The notes beneath the pieces were generated by a model. The model saw only the letters and a list, made by a program, of their open reading frames with translations, was not told the origin of the DNA and did not search any database. A stretch of DNA of 64,000 bases from Candidatus Marsarchaeota archaeon (GTDB lineage: Archaea; Micrarchaeota; Micrarchaeia; Micrarchaeales; Micrarchaeaceae). Below are positions 1 through 8,290 of the stretch, piece after piece (position 1 is the first letter of the stretch; each line of letters starts with the position of its first letter). The stretch spans positions 248,001 through 312,000 of the forward strand of contig JAMCYM010000002.1 of assembly GCA_023473665.1 (NCBI GenBank), given 5' to 3'. The position numbers and the translations under genes were made by a program.

Positions 1-437
1 ATCAAATGCCCCGGCAGGCTGTCAACTATGGAAAGGTTGTACACATCACTGTGTGAAGGGTCCCTTGACAGGGTCTCTATGACAATGCGGTCGGGCATGT
101 TGAGCACCACCGAAACGCCATCAATGACGTACGCCTCGTCGACTGACCAATCTATTATCTTGTAGGTAGGCTTGCTGCCGCTCGCCGGATTTATATGGAG
201 CGGGTTTGGCGGATGAGCGAGCAGGCGCGCAGATTCGGGCCACAGCCGGACCGCATCGCTGCACGAATGGCCGGGAATAAGCAGATCTGGCATGAGCCCG
301 TCTTCCGTGCCCAGTTTCATGATATCGCTGGCAAGGAGCACGGCCTCTCGCGCGCGCTTCTCTGGCTCAGGCACGACATAGACTACCCTGCGACTCCACG
401 TTCTGAACGGCATGTAATCGCTCAGTGCTGGCCGCAC
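1..437 (-). CDS. Partial hypothetical protein (C-terminus beyond window edge)
   Basis: A minus-strand frame is open from GTG at 437 (alternative ATG at 413) to the window edge, about 145 residues, with a TGA stop just upstream of the GTG. A TATA-like CAATAAATAC lies about 28 nt before the GTG, which suits leaderless initiation there. The visible part begins with a short hydrophobic strand (VVYVVPEPEKRAREAV) followed by a mixed alpha/beta-looking stretch; there is no signal peptide or membrane segment. I do not recognise the family. It is divergent from the alkaline-phosphatase-superfamily gene at 591, so it may belong to the same surface-glycan neighbourhood, but that is only positional. Confidence 0.55.
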   Translation of the reverse strand, partial: MRPALSDYMPFRTWSRRVVYVVPEPEKRAREAVLLASDIMKLGTEDGLMPDLLIPGHSCSDAVRLWPESARLLAHPPNPLHINPASGSKPTYKIIDWSVDEAYVIDGVSVVLNMPDRIVIETLSRDPSHSDVYNLSIVDSLPGHL

Positions 438-460
438 CTGCCGGAGATGGGCGCTTCAAG

Positions 461-470
461 GTATTTATTG
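461..470 (-). promoter_or_regulatory. TATA-like box of the partial left-edge gene
   Basis: On the minus strand this reads CAATAAATAC, about 28 nt upstream of the GTG at 437, the usual archaeal TATA-to-start distance for a leaderless transcript. Confidence 0.4.
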
Positions 471-590
471 GTTCCGTGCAAAAGAATGCTGTGGAGTGCC
501 AGATGCGCATGTATGTGCATCGGCATCCCAATATGGCAACCTATCCCTTTGGCAGGAGAGGGCGCCAAGCATCGTGCTAATAGCGATACT

Positions 591-2129
591 ATGACAAACA
601 AGCTGTACCTGATCGGGATAGACTCCGCGCCGCTCTGGATGGTACGGAACAATATAAGGGAGCGCAGGCTCAGGGGCTTCGAGAGCCTCTTAGGCAATGG
701 CGTGCTCATGGACCTGGAGTCGACCATGCCGCCCATGACCGGCCCGTCATGGCCGAGCATATACACAGGCTTCAAGCCGGGCGAGCACGGCGTGCCCGAA
801 TTCCAGCGAATGGAGCGCAACTACAGCAAGAGCGTGGTCTTCTACGATCCGTCGATAAGGCCGCCGTTCTGGGACATGATGGCAGAGCACGGCCTGCGCA
901 GCCTCGTGGTCACGCCGGCCATGCTGGTCAAGCCTTCGGCCGAGAAGAATGTCGACATGATAACCGGATTTCCGTTGCCGGCGAAGTTCAGCTCCCCATG
1001 GGTGAGGGGCATCGCCATGCGGCACTCCTACAAAGGCGAGCCCGACGAGATAGAGATGAAGATGAAGCGCGGCGAGTATACGCTCGCCCAGGGCGCACAC
1101 GATTACCTTAAGGGCATAGAGAAGAGGGTAGCGGTCAGCAAGGAGCTCATGGCCAAGAAAGATTACGATATGTCGTTTATCTGCTTCACGGAACAGGACA
1201 GGATGCAGCATTTCGCCCTCGGCAGGCCCGAATGGAAGGAATACGTGATGCCGCTATACGAAGCAATATCGGATTTCATGCTGTGGGTGGAGGCGCGAGC
1301 AGAGCGGGAGCGCGCTACTGTCATGGTGGTGTCGGATCACGGCGGCCAGCCCATAAGAGAGAAGCTGCTCATGAACGGCTGGCTCATAGGCAAAGGCTAC
1401 GCGCACCTCCAGGGCGCCATTGAGAAAGAGCTCGAGAGCGCGAGCGCGGCCGGCAGCCTAAGGTACAACATACGCGAGAGAGTGCTCAAGAGCGTGCAGC
1501 GCGGCGGCTCCAGGAAGGTGCTGTACGACAGGCTGCCACCTGCGCTGAAGGGCGTGGCAAAGTCGACGATATCAAGGCTTCTGCCTGGGGTAGGGCAGGG
1601 GGACTACGTACGCATACACGACTTCGACCTGGACATGGGCAGGACCAGGGCGTTCGCGAGCATAGCGAACTGCCCAGTAGCTACCATCTACATAAACGAC
1701 GGCAGGTTCGACCACGGCATAGTGAGTGCCAAGGAGAAGCCCGCGCTGAAAAGGAGGATAATGCGGGAGCTCCTCGGAATCAAGGGCAAGGACGGCAAGC
1801 CGATCATAATAAAAACGTACGACGCTGACAGGTACTACGAGGGCACAAAGCTCTTCATAGCCCCTGACATATTCGCAGAGGCGAGGGAAGGCTACCTGCT
1901 GGACTCGTTCGGCTACCTGAAGAGCGGAGGGCTATTCATGGCGCCAGAGGCCGCCAAGAGCGGCGACCACCTCAGGAACGGCATATTCGGGGTCCTGAGC
2001 TACGGCGAGAGGCTGGATTACCGCGCCATAGCCAAGAGGAAGCTCTACGTGTACAACATCGAGCCCACAATAATGAAATACTTCGGCCTGGAGCCGCGAA
2101 ACGACAAAAGGTACGGGCCGATATTCTAG
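591..2129 (+). CDS. Alkaline-phosphatase-superfamily phosphodiesterase/phosphatase
   Basis: A 512-residue protein with the metal-site layout of the type I phosphodiesterase/nucleotide pyrophosphatase group of the alkaline phosphatase superfamily. Asp11 lies in GIDSAP, the probable Ser/Thr nucleophile region is PPMTGPSWPSIYTG near residues 47-60, Asp and His follow in TEQDRMQHF near 200, and SDHGG is near 248. No signal peptide or membrane segment is visible, so it is probably cytosolic. The frame is open back to 195, but homology-like sequence begins only at the ATG at 591. The GT4 glycosyltransferase follows 13 nt downstream. Its substrate (phosphodiester, sugar nucleotide or sulfate ester) cannot be told from the sequence. 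Confidence 0.8.
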   Translation: MTNKLYLIGIDSAPLWMVRNNIRERRLRGFESLLGNGVLMDLESTMPPMTGPSWPSIYTGFKPGEHGVPEFQRMERNYSKSVVFYDPSIRPPFWDMMAEHGLRSLVVTPAMLVKPSAEKNVDMITGFPLPAKFSSPWVRGIAMRHSYKGEPDEIEMKMKRGEYTLAQGAHDYLKGIEKRVAVSKELMAKKDYDMSFICFTEQDRMQHFALGRPEWKEYVMPLYEAISDFMLWVEARAERERATVMVVSDHGGQPIREKLLMNGWLIGKGYAHLQGAIEKELESASAAGSLRYNIRERVLKSVQRGGSRKVLYDRLPPALKGVAKSTISRLLPGVGQGDYVRIHDFDLDMGRTRAFASIANCPVATIYINDGRFDHGIVSAKEKPALKRRIMRELLGIKGKDGKPIIIKTYDADRYYEGTKLFIAPDIFAEAREGYLLDSFGYLKSGGLFMAPEAAKSGDHLRNGIFGVLSYGERLDYRAIAKRKLYVYNIEPTIMKYFGLEPRNDKRYGPIF

Positions 2130-2142
2130 CCATGGCGATCCT

Positions 2143-3375
2143 ATGAAAGTGCTGCTGGTTGATGTCAGTTCCAGGCTCGGCGGCGTGGGCGGCGCGCAGC
2201 GCGTAGCCGCGAATCTCTTCCGCGAGCTGCCCAAGCGCGGCATCGAGACCTTCTACATGGGCTACCGGACAGAGTACCTGAAGAATGCCAGGAACGCCCT
2301 TTTCCTGAGGGAGTCGAGGCAGAAGGGCCTGAAGTCCGGCATAGAGGGGCATGGCCTGAACCGACTCGTGGACAGCAGGCTCATGCGCGTAGCCTACTAC
2401 AGCTCCTACTCTGCTATAGGCATAAACACCGCGGAGATGAGGGAATACGTGGAAAGGGTCAGGCCCGACATAGTGCTCGCGAGCTCGATACAGGACTACA
2501 TAGTGCTCAAGGCGCTGAGGCGCCATCTTGGCTCAGCCAAGCTTCTTTACATAGAGCACGCCAACGCCTCTGGCGCATACAAGGGCTCGCTCGACTACAA
2601 CATAATACAGCTGACGTTCGGCACCGGTGTGTTCACGCCAATAAGGCGGGCGCAGAGGCGCTTCTTCCGCTTCTTCGACGGCGTGATAGCGCTGAATGCC
2701 CAGCAGTACAGGTCCGTCAGGGCGTTCAACCGGAACGTCACTGTTATACACAGCAGCTCGCTGATGGATAGCACAACGGTAAACGCGCGAAGGCTTGAGG
2801 CCCTGAGGAGCAAGCTGGGCATAAGGAAAAGCGACAATGTCGTCCTGTACCTCGGGAGGCTGGTAGAGGCGCAGAAGAACGTCGGCACGCTGATAAGGGC
2901 GTTCACCGGCATGAAGGGCGATAAGCTTCGCCTCCTGATAGTCGGCGACGGCAGGTCGCGCCCCGAATACGAGGCCATGGCCGCGCATGACAGCAGGATA
3001 AGGCTGACCGGCAGGGTGCCCGAGCGCACGCTCGCATACTACTACAGCCTTGCAGACCTCTATGTCCTGCCGTCGGTGTGGGAATCGTTCAATGCGACGT
3101 TCATCGAAGCCGCAACAATGGGCCTGCCGTTGCTGCTCTCGAGGAAGGCGATAAACGAGGACATAGAGCGCCTTTTCGGGAAGCGCCTCTATACATTCGA
3201 GCCGTCTGATGTGGCGGACCTGAAGGCGAAGATCGAGAGGTTCTTCAGTAATTGGGAGCTGCGGCGCAGGCTCATCGCGCTTTCAGGCAGGATAGCCGAC
3301 GAGTACAGCAGGGAGAAGCAGATGGACGCGTACGCAGCTGCGCTGAAGAAGTTCAACAGCACAGGCTCATTCTGA
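2143..3375 (+). CDS. GT4-family glycosyltransferase (GT-B fold)
   Basis: 410 residues. The N-terminal domain opens with a glycine-rich sugar-acceptor loop (SSRLGGVGGAQRVA). The C-terminal Rossmann domain begins at VVLYLGRLVEAQKN near residue 230, and the donor-binding E-x7-E motif is ESFNATFIEA near 314-323. These are hallmarks of retaining GT4 enzymes that use nucleotide-activated sugars at the cytoplasmic face of the membrane. It is probably co-transcribed with the phosphatase-like gene 13 nt upstream. Its last 9 nt overlap the 3' end of the convergent cysN-like gene. A role in surface polysaccharide or glycolipid assembly fits the nearby flippase; donor and acceptor are unknown. Confidence 0.85.
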   Translation: MKVLLVDVSSRLGGVGGAQRVAANLFRELPKRGIETFYMGYRTEYLKNARNALFLRESRQKGLKSGIEGHGLNRLVDSRLMRVAYYSSYSAIGINTAEMREYVERVRPDIVLASSIQDYIVLKALRRHLGSAKLLYIEHANASGAYKGSLDYNIIQLTFGTGVFTPIRRAQRRFFRFFDGVIALNAQQYRSVRAFNRNVTVIHSSSLMDSTTVNARRLEALRSKLGIRKSDNVVLYLGRLVEAQKNVGTLIRAFTGMKGDKLRLLIVGDGRSRPEYEAMAAHDSRIRLTGRVPERTLAYYYSLADLYVLPSVWESFNATFIEAATMGLPLLLSRKAINEDIERLFGKRLYTFEPSDVADLKAKIERFFSNWELRRRLIALSGRIADEYSREKQMDAYAAALKKFNSTGSF

Positions 3376-4578
3376 GATGCCTATGCCGACGAACCTGTCG
3401 TCGTTGTACAGCACGAACCTGCCGAGCTCGCGTGTAACGCCATAGCTCTCTACAGGCACTTTTCTTGCAAGAGTGACGTCAGCCTCAACAGCCTCCAGCA
3501 GCTTAGGCTTCGTAGAGGCAACAATTTCGCCGGTCGTCGTGTCTATTGTGCGCAGCACCCTTATCGTTTTGCATGGTATGTCTACACCGTTGAACTTCAC
3601 CCTCATCGACTTTCCGAAAGCGCCGGTCACGAACACTTTGAGCCTTATCCTGTCGGTGACCTTAGGTATGTCAGCCGTGGCCGATATCAGCGCACCGCGC
3701 ATTTCCCTTGGCAGCGCGCCTTCCAGCGAAAGCGCGACATTCTCTCCTGCGGTCCCGACCCTTGCCTTTGCGCCCCTGACCACTATGCTGCCTATCGTGG
3801 CTGGGATGCCCTCTGGCAGCACCACAACCTTCTCGCCGAGCTTTACGCTACCGCTTACTATCTTCCCGGCCACCATGCCGTTTGGCAGCGTGCCTTGGAC
3901 AACTATCCTCAGTTCATTGCCTCCTTCGGCTGTGGGCTGCCTTGAGTTGTCGTACAGCAGGTCTATCAGCGGCTTGCCCTTGTACCACTTCATCATCATG
4001 CTTTTCTTTGTCAGGTTTTCTCCGGCATAGGCTGATATAGGTATGTACGCGACGTTGCGCGCCTCAAAACCTATCGATAGTATGAATTCGTTGAGGCTTT
4101 TGGCAATGGCATTGAACCTGTCTGAGTTGTAGCCTATTGTATCCATCTTGTTTACAGCGACTATCAGCCTGTTTATGCCCAGCATGCGGGCTATGAACAG
4201 GTGGCGCTTCGTCTGGTCGCGTATGCCCTCGTCAGGTTTCGCCGAAACGAGCAGCACGCCGCCCTCGCCGTAGCTCGCTCCGCTTATCATGTTCTTTATG
4301 AGCTCCTCGTGTCCCGGCACGTCTATGAGCGCGAACGCCAGATCCTTGTGCTTTATCTCGGCCCTCGTGGTGTCATATGTCATCTCGTTGAGCCTTTCCT
4401 CGGCGAAGCTGTCTAGGATGAATGCTGGCTCGAAGGCCCTGCCGAGTCTTTTGCTGTAAGTTTCCGCTTCCTTAATGCGCACCTTTGTCGCAGCTCCGGT
4501 CTGTATCAGCAACTGGCCTATCAAAGTGGACTTGCCATGGTCTTTGTGGCCCAGCAAAGCAATGTTCTTGACTATCAT
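3367..4578 (-). CDS. cysN: CysN-like / EF-1A-like GTPase, ATP sulfurylase large subunit
   Basis: 403 residues with translation-factor-type GTPase motifs: GHKDHGKST at residues 10-18 (P loop), DVPGHE (G3), NKMD (G4) and ISAYAGEN (G5 region), followed by two beta-barrel domains. It lies 8 nt downstream of a convincing CysD, in the same order as bacterial cysDN. In that complex the GTPase drives formation of adenosine 5'-phosphosulfate (APS) from ATP and sulfate. The P loop is more EF-1A-like than in bacterial CysN, and the protein is shorter than the roughly 475-residue bacterial subunit. A specialised EF-1A paralogue is the alternative, but the operon context favours CysN. Confidence 0.75.
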   Translation of the reverse strand: MIVKNIALLGHKDHGKSTLIGQLLIQTGAATKVRIKEAETYSKRLGRAFEPAFILDSFAEERLNEMTYDTTRAEIKHKDLAFALIDVPGHEELIKNMISGASYGEGGVLLVSAKPDEGIRDQTKRHLFIARMLGINRLIVAVNKMDTIGYNSDRFNAIAKSLNEFILSIGFEARNVAYIPISAYAGENLTKKSMMMKWYKGKPLIDLLYDNSRQPTAEGGNELRIVVQGTLPNGMVAGKIVSGSVKLGEKVVVLPEGIPATIGSIVVRGAKARVGTAGENVALSLEGALPREMRGALISATADIPKVTDRIRLKVFVTGAFGKSMRVKFNGVDIPCKTIRVLRTIDTTTGEIVASTKPKLLEAVEADVTLARKVPVESYGVTRELGRFVLYNDDRFVGIGISE

Positions 4579-4586
4579 AGCAGCGC

Positions 4587-5375
4587 CTACATGTATCCGA
4601 GAGCCCTGAGCCTCTGCATTGCGGCCTCATGCTCTTTGTCCATGCTCCTGCCCGAACGCTCCTCCTGCTTTGTTATCTCGAGTTCCTTTATTATGTCGTC
4701 TACGTTTTTGGCATTTGACTTCAGGGCTATAGTACAGTGCGTGCAGCCAAGGCTCCTGTACCTAAAACCGTTCCTCGAAAAATAAAGAGGATTGACCGGT
4801 ATACGCTCCTGCTTTATGTACCGCCACACATCGATCTCGTTCCAGTCAAGGAGAGGATGCACCCTCATGTGCTCCTTGTCGCTAAGCTTGCTTGCGTAGT
4901 CATCCCACAGCTCCGCCGGCTGGTTTTTGTAATCCCAATGGAAACTCTTGTCCCTTGGGCTCATGTATCTCTCTTTTGCTCTCACACCATGCTCATCGCG
5001 CCTTATCGAAACGATGAGGGCATCAAATCCATACTCTGCCATTATCTTCTTCAGCGCCTCGGGCTTGTTCTTGCCGCAGCACGCCGAGCCTATCAGATCA
5101 GGCTTGATCTCGCTGTGCCCGACTATGACCTTGAAGTTCCATTTCTTCGCGAGCCACTCCCTGAAGGCGTACGTCTCGGGGAAGTCTATTCCATTGTCGA
5201 TATGAATTACTGGAAACGGTATCTTGCCCATGAACGCCTTCCTAGTCAGAGCGAGCATTGTTGTGCTGTCCTTGCCCATGCTCCACAGTGCTGCTACGTT
5301 CTTGAACTTGAGGTTCGCCTCTCGTATTATGTATATGCTCTTCTCCTCCAGCGTCTTGAGGTCCTGCTCTATCAT
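4587..5375 (-). CDS. cysD: Sulfate adenylyltransferase small subunit CysD (PAPS-reductase fold)
   Basis: 262 residues. It has the PP-loop SMGKDSTT at residues 32-39, the region ESIHIIRE-like KSIYIIREA just before it, the block RRDEHGVRAKER, and RVHPLLDWNEIDVWRYI, a very typical CysD stretch, then a C-terminal segment with SLGCTHC. CysD adenylylates sulfate to APS. The ATG at 5375 overlaps the TGA of the upstream 101-residue gene (ATGA), which decides the start over the ATG at 5384. The extreme C-terminus LRALGYM matches the tail of the RHH protein of the same operon. No APS kinase or APS/PAPS reductase gene is visible in the window. Confidence 0.88.
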   Translation of the reverse strand: MIEQDLKTLEEKSIYIIREANLKFKNVAALWSMGKDSTTMLALTRKAFMGKIPFPVIHIDNGIDFPETYAFREWLAKKWNFKVIVGHSEIKPDLIGSACCGKNKPEALKKIMAEYGFDALIVSIRRDEHGVRAKERYMSPRDKSFHWDYKNQPAELWDDYASKLSDKEHMRVHPLLDWNEIDVWRYIKQERIPVNPLYFSRNGFRYRSLGCTHCTIALKSNAKNVDDIIKELEITKQEERSGRSMDKEHEAAMQRLRALGYM

Positions 5376-5677
5376 TTTATCCACTCGTCAGGCTTGTTCA
5401 CGGCCAGCAGCCCCTTAATATAATACGTTGCGCCTGTCACTTTTCCATTCCTCTTCTCGAAGATCGGGACTCGGAGCACAGGCCTCTGCTTTGAGTCGTA
5501 GAGCTGAGCATACGACTTGGTGAGGTCCTGCGCCCTCTGCAGCTTGCCTTTCTGGTATACGACCTTGTAGTATTTCAGGCCGCTCATCGGCAGTGTCTTC
5601 GCAAACTTCTTCCAGTTCTCCTCGCTTGGCTTCTCCCAAAGGGCGTCTACTGCGGCCTGCAGGTTTGCTTTTGCCAT
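5372..5677 (-). CDS. Small conserved-looking hypothetical protein in the sulfate-activation operon
   Basis: 101 residues, soluble and lysine-rich, with no recognised domain. A helical N-terminus (ANLQAAVDALWEKPSEENW) precedes a beta-rich C-terminal half (RPVLRVPIFEKRNG, TGATYYIKG). It starts 7 nt after the RHH gene and overlaps the cysD start by ATGA, so it is almost certainly translated as part of this operon. Accessory subunit or regulator are both possible; the sequence does not say which. Confidence 0.7.
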   Translation of the reverse strand: MAKANLQAAVDALWEKPSEENWKKFAKTLPMSGLKYYKVVYQKGKLQRAQDLTKSYAQLYDSKQRPVLRVPIFEKRNGKVTGATYYIKGLLAVNKPDEWIK

Positions 5678-5684
5678 TCTATCA

Positions 5685-5909
5685 CTATGCGTATCCGAGA
5701 GCCTGCAGCTTCTCCATAACGCTTGATTTGGCTGCCTTTCCTGCCTTCTTCATTTCCATCTCCGAGACCGTTTCGCGCATGACGTACGTCACGTAGTCTG
5801 AAACTGATGAAAAGCCAGTACTCCTTATGTTCGCCCTTATGCGCTCGAATAGCGGCGCTGGTATTGTTATCGTGGTGTACTTTCTCTTATTCTGCAATCG
5901 CGTTTTCAT
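5685..5909 (-). CDS. Ribbon-helix-helix (CopG/Arc-type) DNA-binding regulator
   Basis: 74 residues with a classic RHH pattern: a short beta-strand (KYTTITIPAPLF, residues 10-21), helix A (ERIRANIRSTG) and helix B after the FSSVSDYVTYVMRE turn, then a basic linker. It is the first gene of an operon with the 101-residue protein, cysD and cysN, and is probably its repressor. A perfect 11-bp palindrome lies between its TATA box and ATG. The last residues, LQALGYA, resemble the CysD tail; the two share a 13-nt identical DNA stretch just before the stop codons. Confidence 0.85.
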   Translation of the reverse strand: MKTRLQNKRKYTTITIPAPLFERIRANIRSTGFSSVSDYVTYVMRETVSEMEMKKAGKAAKSSVMEKLQALGYA

Positions 5910-5931
5910 GGTCTTACCATATAGAATAATG

Positions 5932-5955
5932 TAATGACATTAATCTATATAAATG
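5932..5955 (-). promoter_or_regulatory. Promoter and putative RHH operator of the sulfate-activation operon
   Basis: The TATA-like element (minus strand CATTTATATAGAT, 5943-5955) is followed immediately by the palindrome TAATG-A-CATTA (5932-5942) and a further TAATG half-site (5928-5932). The ATG of the RHH gene is at 5909. Its position between TATA box and start codon is typical for an autorepressor operator. Confidence 0.5.
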
Positions 5956-5987
5956 TTTCCCTTTGCGCGGCATCGCCGCCCGGCAAA

Positions 5988-5996
5988 CATTAAAAG
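5988..5996 (+). promoter_or_regulatory. TATA-like box of the polytopic membrane protein gene
   Basis: ACATTAAAAG-type element about 25 nt upstream of the ATG at 6017. It supports that start over the longer frame beginning at 5963. Confidence 0.4.
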
Positions 5997-6016
5997 CCTT
6001 TGGCACGCAAACCGTG

Positions 6017-6679
6017 ATGGTGGATGCGATGGACGGATTCCAGCTCGTCGTTGTTTTATCTACCACGGCAATATTGGTGCTGAGCGTTGTCCTGGCCGGC
6101 TTGCTTACCCTCGATTACATGAGGGGCCGCCGCAGGAGCCATATCTTCTGGAGCGCAGGGATGTGGCTCTTCTCGTTCGGAGTGCTGCTCGAAACGCTCT
6201 TCGCCCTCGGCATCTACAGCAACGCGCTTATCGGCCTGTATCTGTTCGTGGTCGCACTGCTCGTCGAGATGCTGGCCATGGGCTCTATGCAGCTGATTGC
6301 GTCTAGGCTGCTGAAGCGGCTCTATGCTGTGTTCGTAGTCGTAATCAGCGCATTCGTCGCGTATTCCGTCGCAGTATCGCATTTCCCGAACATAATCCAG
6401 ACGTACGTGGTGTTCGGGCCGCTGCCGCTTCTCGTGGTTGTTTTCTCATCGCTTGCTACATTCCCAGCGGCTGCGATACTGATAATAATAGCGCTGCTCA
6501 GCTACTCTAGGCGCCACAGCTACAGGATGGCGAGCATAATAATCGGAGTGATAGTGGTATCTGTTGCCGGCACGCTGTACATTGCCGCTATGCCAGAGTT
6601 CCTGTACATATCGGAGTTCATAGGCATACTGCTGCTGTGGCTAGGCTTTGTTGACTTCAAGGTGCTGCGCGGGCGCTGA
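6017..6679 (+). CDS. Polytopic membrane protein, about seven transmembrane segments
   Basis: 220 residues, almost entirely hydrophobic, with about seven predicted membrane helices separated by short basic loops (DYMRGRRRSH, SRLLKRLY, SYSRRHSYR). The positive loops suggest cytoplasmic positions. No catalytic motif is visible and I do not recognise the family. The gene is convergent with the flippase, with only 1 nt between the two stop codons, and divergent from the sulfate-activation operon. The ATG at 6017 fits the TATA-like box at 5988. Confidence 0.75.
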   Translation: MVDAMDGFQLVVVLSTTAILVLSVVLAGLLTLDYMRGRRRSHIFWSAGMWLFSFGVLLETLFALGIYSNALIGLYLFVVALLVEMLAMGSMQLIASRLLKRLYAVFVVVISAFVAYSVAVSHFPNIIQTYVVFGPLPLLVVVFSSLATFPAAAILIIIALLSYSRRHSYRMASIIIGVIVVSVAGTLYIAAMPEFLYISEFIGILLLWLGFVDFKVLRGR

Positions 6680-6680
6680 C

Positions 6681-8234
6681 TCATCCAGGCACAAATAACG
6701 ACGCATAATCCAATAGCTTTTCCAGCGGCGCTGCGAGCCTGCCTCCTCCAAGCGCATGCCTAAGAAAATATATGTCGGAGCTTGATACGCCGCCGGTGAA
6801 TGCAAGAAGCGGCGGATATACTAGTAAAGCAAGCGCGACATTCGCCAACAACGAGGCATAGCCAAACGAGAGCGCATACGACACGGCATACAGGAGCACG
6901 AAGAGGACCGCAGCAGCAATGGCAACCCTGGCGGGTTTGCCGAATTCGGGCCTGTAGCCTACGCTTCTCCTGAACTCCAAGATATAGATTATGTCCATCG
7001 CAATCTGGAATATTATGAATATGCCGACTATCATGCCTACAACCTTGAATATGGGAGTAAGCGCAAAGAGGAGTGCCAGCTCTATGGCTGCAGCTAGCAG
7101 CTGGTATCGCAGGAACTTCTTTACCGAACCCATGCCTAGCAGCATCGTGCTTGCGTAATTCCATATGACGCCTATGGCAAAACCCACTGCCACAAGCGAC
7201 AGGTAGAAAGGTGCATACGTGTACTTGTGCGAGAAAAGTATGAAAGTCAACGGCATAGAGACAGATACGATGTACGCTACGACAGGCGCAAGGAAGATCA
7301 GCGTATAGTGTATGCTCCTGTTGAGCGAATGCCCTATGCGCTCATTTGCCGCAGAATGGGCTGCGACCTTTGAGAAAGCAGGCAGGAGCACGAATGCAGC
7401 GGTCGATATTATTATGCCGACTCCCCCGCCCATCTCATAGCCTATGTTATAGTTCCCGACTATTGCTGCGGAGACGAACCCTGCTACGAAGAGCAGCGCG
7501 AAGCTGTAGACGCCTTGGGCTACAAGGTTCGAGAGATAGACAGGAGTTGCGAAAGACAGTATGTTCCTCATTTGCGTGCCGTCGAAATGCACGCCTATCC
7601 AGCCGACTGCGCGCGTCACGAAGACAAGGCCCACTATCGTGGCCGCCACGATGCCTATTGCCAATCCTGTGACCGCGCCGATTATGCCATAACCCAGAAT
7701 GACCAGCGTAGGTGCGACTGCGAGCTGCACGTACGAGTATACTATGTCTATTATTGCGCCCTCCTTCGCCTTGTCAAGGGCGACGAGCGAGGCCATAGTC
7801 AGGTTGAAGAGCGCCCAAAGCCATACGAGCAGCGACACAAGCATGAAGGCGTGCGCCAGCCCTGGCTGGTGGTAGACCGCATTTGCGACATAACCGCTCG
7901 CCGCGATTCCTGCTATTGCCAACACTGTCGCGATGGCCATCGTCGCGATGTATGCATTGGAGAGCATCTTCCTCTTCGCTTCTACACCTTTCTGCTCGAC
8001 GAGCTTCTTCCTCATTGCGGTGCCTATGGTGAAGTTGCCGAGCGTGCCGAATAGGGTGTAGAACGCTATCACTATTGAGTAAAGCCCCCAGTTCGTCACG
8101 CTGAAGAGCCGGGCAAGCACTGCAAAGAGTGCGAGTATTGCGATCGAGCCGAGCACCTGCCCTGTGACGTATACCGCACCGCTCCTGGCGGTCCGCGCAC
8201 CCAGGCCGGCATCATTGTTCGTGTCTTCTGCCAT
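6681..8234 (-). CDS. MOP-superfamily polysaccharide flippase (Wzx/RfbX-like)
   Basis: 517 residues with about 14 transmembrane helices and the N-terminal signature of the polysaccharide transporter family (TGQVLGSIAILALFAVLARL, then WGLYSIVIAFYTLFG). Such proteins move lipid-linked oligosaccharides across the cytoplasmic membrane. The frame can begin at a TTG (8249), but a TATA-like box (minus strand CATTTATAG, 8257-8265) is about 27 nt before the ATG at 8234, which I prefer. With the GT4 enzyme, the AP-superfamily enzyme and sulfate activation nearby, it suggests export of a possibly sulfated surface glycan. Confidence 0.85.
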   Translation of the reverse strand: MAEDTNNDAGLGARTARSGAVYVTGQVLGSIAILALFAVLARLFSVTNWGLYSIVIAFYTLFGTLGNFTIGTAMRKKLVEQKGVEAKRKMLSNAYIATMAIATVLAIAGIAASGYVANAVYHQPGLAHAFMLVSLLVWLWALFNLTMASLVALDKAKEGAIIDIVYSYVQLAVAPTLVILGYGIIGAVTGLAIGIVAATIVGLVFVTRAVGWIGVHFDGTQMRNILSFATPVYLSNLVAQGVYSFALLFVAGFVSAAIVGNYNIGYEMGGGVGIIISTAAFVLLPAFSKVAAHSAANERIGHSLNRSIHYTLIFLAPVVAYIVSVSMPLTFILFSHKYTYAPFYLSLVAVGFAIGVIWNYASTMLLGMGSVKKFLRYQLLAAAIELALLFALTPIFKVVGMIVGIFIIFQIAMDIIYILEFRRSVGYRPEFGKPARVAIAAAVLFVLLYAVSYALSFGYASLLANVALALLVYPPLLAFTGGVSSSDIYFLRHALGGGRLAAPLEKLLDYASLFVPG

Positions 8235-8250
8235 CAACATCAATCTCAAC

Positions 8251-8266
8251 CAAGGTCTATAAATGT
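8251..8266. promoter_or_regulatory. Compact divergent promoter between flippase and EamA genes
   Basis: A single CTATAAATG-like element can serve as TATA box for the minus-strand ATG at 8234 and the plus-strand ATG at 8291, both about 27-30 nt away. A second weak plus-strand candidate (GGTTATATC) is too close to 8291. Confidence 0.35.
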
Positions 8267-8290
8267 GATATTGGTTATATCAACGACAGT

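Noticed and set aside
195-590. N-terminal extension of the AP-superfamily gene
   Set aside because: It runs opposite to the minus-strand partial gene, lacks family-like sequence and is followed by a good ATG at 591 where homology-like sequence begins.
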